Notes under the pieces: model-generated
Seen by the model: only the letters and a program-made list of their open reading frames with translations
The model's database searches: none
Told to the model about the DNA's origin: nothing
Shown here: piece by piece, positions 58,091-64,000 of the stretch
Layout of the letters: each line of letters opens with the position of its first letter
Position numbering within the stretch: the stretch's first letter is position 1
From: Chryseobacterium sp. StRB126
Lineage (GTDB): Bacteria; Bacteroidota; Bacteroidia; Flavobacteriales; Weeksellaceae
Reading direction: 5' to 3'
Length of the DNA: 64,000 nt
Assembly (NCBI RefSeq): GCF_000829375.1
Contig: NZ_AP014624.1
Coordinates: 434,001-498,000 of the forward strand
Position numbers and translations under genes: made by a program

Positions 58091-61000
58091 TTATGAAGCT
58101 GAAATTCCGAGAAACTGTAAATACACATCCAATATCTTTTTATCAAACACAGGTTCTTTAATGCCTGATCCTTTCAAAAATTGAATTACATTGGAACAAT
58201 CCCAGATATAAGTATTTTGGTAAAGCTCCACCGTAGACAGTCCTTCATGCATATTATCTCTGAAAAGACTGGTTAGTGGATACAGTCTGTTTTTACTATC
58301 ATCTTCCCATTGTTTTCTCCATTCTTTGTAAGGAAGATCTTTGAGTGGGAAAGGATAGTATTTCTTCATTAGCCCGAAGAACTCTTCTAAAGTAAGATTC
58401 GTTTCCGGGCTGGCAATTAGGTTGAACTTCTTCCCTATCGCTTCTTTATTCCTTGTAATGTAAGCCATAGACCTGGTCATATAATCTACCGTAATTAAAC
58501 CTTCTCTAAGCTCAGTGAGTGCGGGATAAGATTTAAACTCTATACAGTTTTTCACCAGTCCGGACCACCATTGATAAGCAGCACTGGCTCCCGTTTTGCT
58601 GTGACACATGGCATATCCGAGACGGTAAGTAATCAATGGCAGTCCTTCTTTTGCGGCCAAATCAGCCACGGCTTCCATCACCCATTTACTTCTTACATAG
58701 CCAATGTCTTTGCTTACTGACATCAGGTTTTGTTCAATATCATCGGATTCAAGCATTACTGTTTTTCCTGTAAATACATGTCCCCAGCTGTATACGGAAA
58801 TGGTTGACAACAAAGCAAGACATTTTGTTCTTTCTGCTCCTGTCAGTTTTATGATTTCCCTTAACCCTTCTACATTCGGAGCTTTCATATAGGAATAAGG
58901 TTCAATAAAGTTAACTGAGCTTCCGGAGTGATAAATCAAATCGGTTTGTTTTGCCAGCTTTGTAAATGTTTCTTCTGACAATCCTAAGGATGGCAAAGCC
59001 AGATCTCCGATAACAGGAATAATTCTTGATTTCTGTTCTATATTTTGAGGAATATGATATTGCTTAAAACATTTGTCAATTTTCTCCATTGCATTAAACT
59101 CATCCTGAGCTCTTACAAGACAGTAAATATCAGCATTTGTAGTATCCAAAAGTTCCTGCAGCAGGTGTATTCCCACAAATCCTGTAACACCCGTTAAAAA
59201 AATGGTAGTGGGATTTTCCACCTGTTTAGGATCAAATCCACCTGCAAAAACAGTACCTGGAGCAAGATAAACATCCTTCTGAAGCTCAACATATGGTTCT
59301 ACATCTTCCGTTGGGATTGCTTCCCTGGTTTCTCGGGATCTCTCAATAAGAACTTCCGACAGCTGCTGTAATACCGGATACTGATATATATCCCGCAGAT
59401 AAACCTTCACATCAAGCTTTCTTTGTAAAGTTACAGCAACGGTTGCTACCAACAGAGAATTTCCTCCAATATCAAAAAAATTATCTGTAATATTAATAAC
59501 AGGACGCTCCAATGCAGAAGACCAGACATCTACAATGATTCTTTCTGTCTCGTTGGTGGGTGGCTCAAATGAAATCAGTTCTTTCGCTTCTTTATCGGCC
59601 AGATCTTTTAATACCTTACTATCAGTTTTGCCATTTGCCGTTAATGGAATTTTATCTATAAAAATAATTTGTGCGGGAATCATATAGCCTGGAAGTTCTT
59701 CTTTCAATGCATTTCGGACAGATGAAATATCTGTTGTTGCTCCGGGATCTAATACAACAAAAGCAATCAGATATTTGGTGCTTCCTTCCGTTTCTTTACC
59801 AATAACCACAGCTTCTCTGACTTCTTTCTGCTGGGTCAATGAACGTTCTATCTCTCCCAATTCAACCCTGAATCCACGAATTTTCACCTGGTTATCAATC
59901 CTTCCTAAGAATTCAATATCACCATCCGAATTCCATTTGGCGAGGTCTCCTGTACGGTACAGTTTTTCTTTTTCATTGAATGGGCTGGTAATAAACTTAA
60001 CCTCTGTAAGTTCTTTATTATTAAGATATCCATTGGCTAAAAGATTTCCTCCAATGCATAACTCTCCTGCAGCTCCTACCGGCAGCAATTCCATATTATC
60101 ACTTAAAATATAGGCTTTTGCATTGGCAATCGGCCTGCCTATTGAGGAAACATATTTCCCGTTAATATCTTTCACTTTTTTGAATGTTGCAAATACGGTA
60201 CATTCGGTAGGTCCATAATAATCTATCAGTTCGTAGCTTAATTCTGAGGTAAGTACTGGTTTTAATTTTTCACCTCCTGTAAAGAGATATTTCAGTTTCA
60301 GATCATTATAGTTACTGGAATAATTAACAACTGGCGGAGCCAAAACAGTGGGTACAAAACCGTGTGTAATCTGATTTCTTCTATAATAATCAAGCAAAGC
60401 AAGTGCATCTGTTCTGTCTTCATTATCAGCAATAAAAATAGTGGCTCCGGAAGTAAGAGCAGACCACGTTTCCCACACAGAGATATCAAATGCCAACCCT
60501 GCAACAAGAGTTAATTTTGAGCTATGATCCACATGAAAATGATGATTATGCCAGGTTACCAGATGTTGTATAGCCTGATGGCCTACCATTACACCTTTGG
60601 GCTTACCCGTTGAGCCCGAAGTATAAATTGTGTATGCCAAGGCGTTCTGATGAATGTTAATTCCAGGATTTTCTGAAGGTAAACGATCAAGATTTTCCAT
60701 AGTACCCAGATCAAATACTTTTGTCTTTTCGGTTTCTGATAAAAGGTCTTCAAGAATTTGATTGGTAATGATAAGATCAGCAGAGGTATCGGAAAGAATA
60801 TATTCTACTCTTTTGACAGGATAAGCAGGATCTATGGGAACATAGGCTGCACCTGTTTTGATTACCCCAAGTACGGCAATAATCCATTCCAAAGAACGGT
60901 CTAACCAGATGGGAACATATTTTCCTTCTTTGATACCACGACTCAATAATAGATTGGCCAGCTGATTGCTTCTTTGGTCCAGCTCTCCATAAGTAATCTC

Positions 61001-61198
61001 CCGATTCTGGTAAACCGCAGCAGTCTTATCAGGATGAAGGATTGCCTGCTTACGGAAAAGAGATTCCAATGTTTCTTCGTGATGGTAATCCCAAATGGTT
61101 TTATTAAATCCATTTAAAAGTTTTTCTCTGTCTTCTGAGGACATTAATACAGCCGAACTTATTGACAAGGTTTCTAATGAGGGAATGATGTTTGACAT
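58091..61198 (-). CDS. Stand-alone NRPS-like A-PCP-thioester reductase (amino-acid reductase)
   Basis: A 1035-residue mono-modular enzyme. The adenylation domain (about 35-515) has YTSGSTGKPKGV (about 190-201), FDISVWE (about 236-242), YYGPTE and RTGDLAKWNSDG...GRIDNQVKIRGFRVELGEIE. The carrier domain has DNFFDIGGNSLL with the phosphopantetheine site Ser581. The reductase domain (about 660-1030) has NADPH-binding TGVTGFVG (about 668-675) and the Tyr-x-x-x-Lys pair in GYVRSKW. There is no condensation domain. By analogy with Lys2 and carboxylic acid reductases, it should activate an amino acid and release it as an aldehyde using ATP and NADPH. The Asp in FDISVWE points to an alpha-amino acid substrate. 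Hand-aligned pocket residues are D-I-W-F-F-G-Y-V-F, mostly hydrophobic. A phosphopantetheinyl transferase must come from elsewhere. Confidence 0.92.
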   Translation of the reverse strand: MSNIIPSLETLSISSAVLMSSEDREKLLNGFNKTIWDYHHEETLESLFRKQAILHPDKTAAVYQNREITYGELDQRSNQLANLLLSRGIKEGKYVPIWLDRSLEWIIAVLGVIKTGAAYVPIDPAYPVKRVEYILSDTSADLIITNQILEDLLSETEKTKVFDLGTMENLDRLPSENPGINIHQNALAYTIYTSGSTGKPKGVMVGHQAIQHLVTWHNHHFHVDHSSKLTLVAGLAFDISVWETWSALTSGATIFIADNEDRTDALALLDYYRRNQITHGFVPTVLAPPVVNYSSNYNDLKLKYLFTGGEKLKPVLTSELSYELIDYYGPTECTVFATFKKVKDINGKYVSSIGRPIANAKAYILSDNMELLPVGAAGELCIGGNLLANGYLNNKELTEVKFITSPFNEKEKLYRTGDLAKWNSDGDIEFLGRIDNQVKIRGFRVELGEIERSLTQQKEVREAVVIGKETEGSTKYLIAFVVLDPGATTDISSVRNALKEELPGYMIPAQIIFIDKIPLTANGKTDSKVLKDLADKEAKELISFEPPTNETERIIVDVWSSALERPVINITDNFFDIGGNSLLVATVAVTLQRKLDVKVYLRDIYQYPVLQQLSEVLIERSRETREAIPTEDVEPYVELQKDVYLAPGTVFAGGFDPKQVENPTTIFLTGVTGFVGIHLLQELLDTTNADIYCLVRAQDEFNAMEKIDKCFKQYHIPQNIEQKSRIIPVIGDLALPSLGLSEETFTKLAKQTDLIYHSGSSVNFIEPYSYMKAPNVEGLREIIKLTGAERTKCLALLSTISVYSWGHVFTGKTVMLESDDIEQNLMSVSKDIGYVRSKWVMEAVADLAAKEGLPLITYRLGYAMCHSKTGASAAYQWWSGLVKNCIEFKSYPALTELREGLITVDYMTRSMAYITRNKEAIGKKFNLIASPETNLTLEEFFGLMKKYYPFPLKDLPYKEWRKQWEDDSKNRLYPLTSLFRDNMHEGLSTVELYQNTYIWDCSNVIQFLKGSGIKEPVFDKKILDVYLQFLGISAS

Positions 61199-61723
61199 AA
61201 TAATTTGATTTGGTTTGATTTAAAACTTTGTAAAATGGGTTTGCCACTATAGAAAACATATAAAAAGTAAAAACATGAGGGATAACCATCGTTTATTTAC
61301 TGAATGTGTTTACTGGCAACTTCTCAAAACTGAATGATACAGACTATAAACCGATTCCCTCTATGAGCGGAACGGAAGACAGTATTCAAACGTTATGTAG
61401 GGTATTCGAAAAAGAAGAAAGAATATATTCCGTCTATCCTTTGTAAGTGGATACACCTCCTATGCAGTATTTATGAATTTTACTTCCATAATATGATATT
61501 TTAAATAATTTGGCAATCAAACTTAACATAATAATTCAACCTATCTGTTACATAATTCCTATAATTTGTATCAACCTGGAATAGATATTCTAAAAGAATT
61601 TACAATTAAAGCACTGGATTCTAATTAATTACAATGACAACAACTCAATATCTTCCTATCTAGTGATCGAAGTGTATTAATATTTTTTAAATTTGTATAA
61701 AAGAAAAAACGCCTCATTTTAAT
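61199..61723. other. 525-bp divergent intergenic region
   Basis: This is the longest gap in the window, between the divergent reductase and hydrolase genes. It holds an open frame without ATG from 61279 that runs to a stop at 61444-61446 (56 codons, with an ATG at 61363 giving 27 residues). This could be a gene remnant or chance. The -7 element at 61688 serves the hydrolase. No clear promoter for the reductase and no strong hairpin were seen. Confidence 0.4.
61688..61695 (+). promoter_or_regulatory. -7 element (TAAATTTG) of the metallo-hydrolase gene
   Basis: An exact TAnnTTTG, 28 bases upstream of the ATG. No TTG at -33. Confidence 0.5.
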
Positions 61724-62656
61724 ATGGATCACCAATTGAAGAGAGATCATGGATTTATACATATTCCATGTCATGAACTAGATATTTTTATCCTTTCTGA
61801 CGGGTATTTTGGTATTGGTTACCATCAGCCCATTTTAGCTCCCGACATTCCTCAAAATAGGGTAAAAAATGAACTCCGCAATCTATATTTGCCGGAGTCT
61901 TATTATGAAGCACCTATCAATGTAATGCTTGTCAAAAAAGCTGACCGTGTTATTTTAATAGATACTGGAGAAGGATTTTATGATGAAGAAAACGCAGGAC
62001 AATTATTACACAGCCTTACAGAAGCTGGATTTACGCCGGAATCCATAACGGATATTCTGCTTACACATGCTCACAGAGATCATATCGGAGGAATTCTTTC
62101 TAAGAACGGTGAGGTTGTATTTCCAAATGCTCAATATTACATTTCACGTCAGGAATTTGAATTCTGGATGGCAGGTGAACCGGATTTTCAAAAAAGTAAA
62201 AATCCGGAAGGAGGAAAACCAAGTATTCCATTAGTCAGAAAAACGCTTTCTGCCATTGGCAATCGGCTTACAACATTTGAAATGGGAGATCTTTTGTTCT
62301 CCACTATTCAGACGCAGGCTGCTCCCGGACATACTCCCGGGCATATTATTTATACGGTGAATGATGGAGATATATCCATTACCAATGTAGTAGATGTTTT
62401 CCATTCTCCTCTACTCATTGCAAAACCGGACTGGGGAACGCAATGGGATATTGATTTTGAAACAGGCGTTGAAACCCGTAAAAAAGTTCTTGAAAACTGC
62501 TTTAAAAACAGAACACTAATCTGCTCGGCTCATCTTCCGTGGCCAGGTATTGGGTATATTAATAAAGTGAATGATCAGTTTCAATGGGTTCCTAAAGTAT
62601 ACAACCATCCTTTTTTGATCAATCTTAAAATGGATGTGGAAATAGAAGCCCTCTAA
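61724..62656 (+). CDS. MBL-fold metallo-hydrolase (lactonase-like)
   Basis: A 310-residue cytosolic protein of the metallo-beta-lactamase fold. The two-metal site is shown by THAHRDHIGG (His115, His117, Asp119, His120). It is followed by PGHTPGH (about 205-211), VVDVFHSPL with the bridging Asp, and a late SAHLPWPGIGY. The arrangement is that of the N-acyl-homoserine-lactonase/YtnP-like branch, but lactonase activity is not proven by motifs alone. It is divergent from the A-PCP-reductase gene, so a link to that enzyme's product is possible. No signal peptide. Confidence 0.88.
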   Translation: MDHQLKRDHGFIHIPCHELDIFILSDGYFGIGYHQPILAPDIPQNRVKNELRNLYLPESYYEAPINVMLVKKADRVILIDTGEGFYDEENAGQLLHSLTEAGFTPESITDILLTHAHRDHIGGILSKNGEVVFPNAQYYISRQEFEFWMAGEPDFQKSKNPEGGKPSIPLVRKTLSAIGNRLTTFEMGDLLFSTIQTQAAPGHTPGHIIYTVNDGDISITNVVDVFHSPLLIAKPDWGTQWDIDFETGVETRKKVLENCFKNRTLICSAHLPWPGIGYINKVNDQFQWVPKVYNHPFLINLKMDVEIEAL

Positions 62657-62686
62657 CATTATTTCAGCAATAGAAGTCTGGATCTG

Positions 62687-64000
62687 TTATCCATTCCAGA
62701 ATTCCCGGTCCAGACTTCTGTATTGTATGGCTTCAGAAATATGATAAGACATAATATTTTCAGATTCTTCAAGGTCCGCTATTGTTCTGGCAACTTTAAG
62801 GATCCTGTCATAAGCTCTTCCAGAAAGATTGAGTTTCTCCATAGCTAATTTGATGAGACTGAAAGAAGTTTCATCCAGTTCACAATACGCCTCAATTTCC
62901 TTAGGTCCTATTTGGGCATTACTGCTGATATTGAGGTTCTCATATCTTTTATTCTGAATATCTCGTGCTTTGAGTACGCGGTCTCTGATGTCTTTACTTT
63001 TTTCTCCTTTCCTTTTTTCGGAAAGCTGTTCAAATTCTACTTTCTGGACTTCGATATGGATGTCAATTCTATCTAAAAGCGGCCCTGAAAGTTTATTCAT
63101 GTATCGCTGCATTTCGTAAACAGATGAGGTATTATTGGGATCATCAGGAAAAAACCCGCTTGGACTTGGATTCATAGAAGCTACCAGCATAAAACTTGCC
63201 GGATAATTGACGGTAAACCGGGCCCTTGAAATCGTTACTTCACGATCTTCCAAAGGCTGCCTCATCACTTCCAGCACTGTTCTTTTGAATTCCGGCATTT
63301 CATCCAGAAATAAAACCCCATTATGGGCCAGTGAAATTTCTCCCGGCTGAGGATAACTTCCCCCACCTACAAGGGCCACATCTGAAATTGTGTGATGTGG
63401 GGCCCGGAAGGGACGAAAAGTCATTAATGAAGCTTCTGTTCCTATTTTTCCTGCTACAGAATGAATTTTTGTGGTTTCCAGAGCTTCTTTTAAGGTTAAT
63501 GGAGGTAAGATACTAGGAACTCTTTTGGCCAGCATGGTTTTTCCGCTACCGGGAGGTCCGATCAGAATGATATTATGTCCGCCTGCAGCCGCTACTTCCA
63601 TAGCTCTTTTGGCTGTTTCCTGACCTTTAACTTCTGAAAAATCAAACGGAAAATCATTGATCCTTTCATGGAACTCTTTTTGAGTATCCAATATTACTTT
63701 CTCAATAGGTTTCCCTTCATTAAAAAAATCAATAACCTGCTTTATATTTTCCACTCCATATACATCAAGATCGCTAACAATAGCTGCTTCCCTAGCATTT
63801 TGAATAGGAAGAATAATTCCTTTAAAACCTTCTTCCCGAGCTTGAATTGCTATAGGTAACACACCTTTAATAGGCTGCAGGCTTCCGTCTAACGAAAGTT
63901 CACCCATAATGATGTAGTTCTGCGTTTCCTCAGCCAGAATCTGATCTGAAGCAGCTAATATTCCAATCGCGATACTCAGATCATAGGCAGCCCCTTCTTT
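62687..64000 (-). CDS. comM: YifB/ComM family Mg-chelatase-like AAA ATPase (5' end cut by window)
   Basis: 437 residues of the C-terminal part are visible; the frame runs off the right edge without a start. An internal Met at 63907 is not the start, because the upstream codons (AAYDLSIAIGILAAS...) are the family's N-terminal S5/Lon-like region. The ATPase has GPPGSGKTMLAKRVPS (Walker A), FRAPHHTISDVALVGGG and GVLFLDEMPEF (Walker B), then RARFTVNYPASFMLVAS and a C-terminal Mg-chelatase lid (LNLSGRAYDRILKVARTIADLE). In Vibrio and Haemophilus ComM is a branch-migration helicase in natural transformation, which fits dprA elsewhere in the window. Confidence 0.94.
   Translation of the reverse strand, partial: KEGAAYDLSIAIGILAASDQILAEETQNYIIMGELSLDGSLQPIKGVLPIAIQAREEGFKGIILPIQNAREAAIVSDLDVYGVENIKQVIDFFNEGKPIEKVILDTQKEFHERINDFPFDFSEVKGQETAKRAMEVAAAGGHNIILIGPPGSGKTMLAKRVPSILPPLTLKEALETTKIHSVAGKIGTEASLMTFRPFRAPHHTISDVALVGGGSYPQPGEISLAHNGVLFLDEMPEFKRTVLEVMRQPLEDREVTISRARFTVNYPASFMLVASMNPSPSGFFPDDPNNTSSVYEMQRYMNKLSGPLLDRIDIHIEVQKVEFEQLSEKRKGEKSKDIRDRVLKARDIQNKRYENLNISSNAQIGPKEIEAYCELDETSFSLIKLAMEKLNLSGRAYDRILKVARTIADLEESENIMSYHISEAIQYRSLDREFWNG

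Noticed and set aside
1..64000. CRISPR arrays, tRNA or rRNA genes, insertion sequences, prophage, replication origin
   Set aside because: No regularly spaced repeats, no cloverleaf or rRNA-like stretch, no transposase or integrase frame and no DnaA-box cluster were recognised by reading.

Overview
The window looks like a chromosomal segment of a Bacteroidota bacterium of the class Flavobacteriia, most probably Chryseobacterium or a close relative in the Weeksellaceae. The DNA is AT-rich, there are almost no Shine-Dalgarno sequences, and genes are repeatedly preceded by the Bacteroidota -7 element TAnnTTTG (twice in the full form TTG-N19-TAAATTTG, at 18149 and 34196). The gene set also fits: GldH, type IX secretion sorting tails, GLPGLI, DUF3078, DUF4919, DUF6122, S46 peptidase and alternative complex III. 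No rRNA, tRNA, CRISPR array, transposase or phage gene was seen.

Layout. 1-7 kb: tail of a RicT-like gene, gldH, a class A penicillin-binding protein, selO, a secreted adhesin-like protein and an unknown membrane protein. 7-16 kb: a SPOR protein divergent from actABCDEF, which encodes a quinol:cytochrome c oxidoreductase (alternative complex III). 16-24 kb: a lipoprotein next to apt, a TPR protein with ribH, an LTA-synthase-like phosphotransferase, a YpfJ-type zinc peptidase and a GLPGLI protein. 24.8-29.8 kb: the SUF iron-sulfur assembly operon sufA-sufB-(GNAT)-sufC-(four-helix-bundle gene)-sufD. 29.8-38 kb: two DUF3078 paralogs, rhomboid and dprA, gdhA, small secreted proteins, a YkgJ protein and a Kir-type potassium channel. 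38-48 kb: a truncated haemoglobin, a Ca2+/H+ antiporter, an uncharacterised envelope operon with two related proteins, and hflX-DUF4919-antiporter-alkD. 48.5-53 kb: an orphan LytTR regulator followed by three genes for secreted proteins. 53-64 kb: META lipoprotein, DPP7-type peptidase, YdeI-type protein, spondin-domain lipoprotein, an A-PCP-reductase megaenzyme divergent from a metallo-hydrolase, and the 3' part of a YifB/ComM ATPase cut by the window edge.

The most unusual item is between sufC and sufD. A four-helix-bundle gene of the 23S-rRNA intervening-sequence type is bracketed by a 33-bp inverted repeat (31/33 matches) at 27988-28020 and 28408-28440. The arms take in the last base of the sufC stop, the start of the cassette gene's own ATG, and that gene's stop. 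This is the architecture of a 23S rRNA intervening sequence, but placed inside a protein-coding operon.

A second candidate system is the LytTR regulator at 48587, which has Glu where the phosphoacceptor Asp should be. Just downstream, two 10-bp direct repeats fitting the LytTR operator consensus precede an operon for a sorting-domain protein, a repeat-rich 849-residue surface protein and a small secreted protein.

A third is a stand-alone adenylation-carrier-reductase enzyme, expected to release an amino aldehyde, facing a metallo-beta-lactamase-fold hydrolase. Several starts were moved downstream of the longest open frame because -7 elements or terminators lie over the upstream start codon. 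selO and the haemoglobin gene look leaderless.
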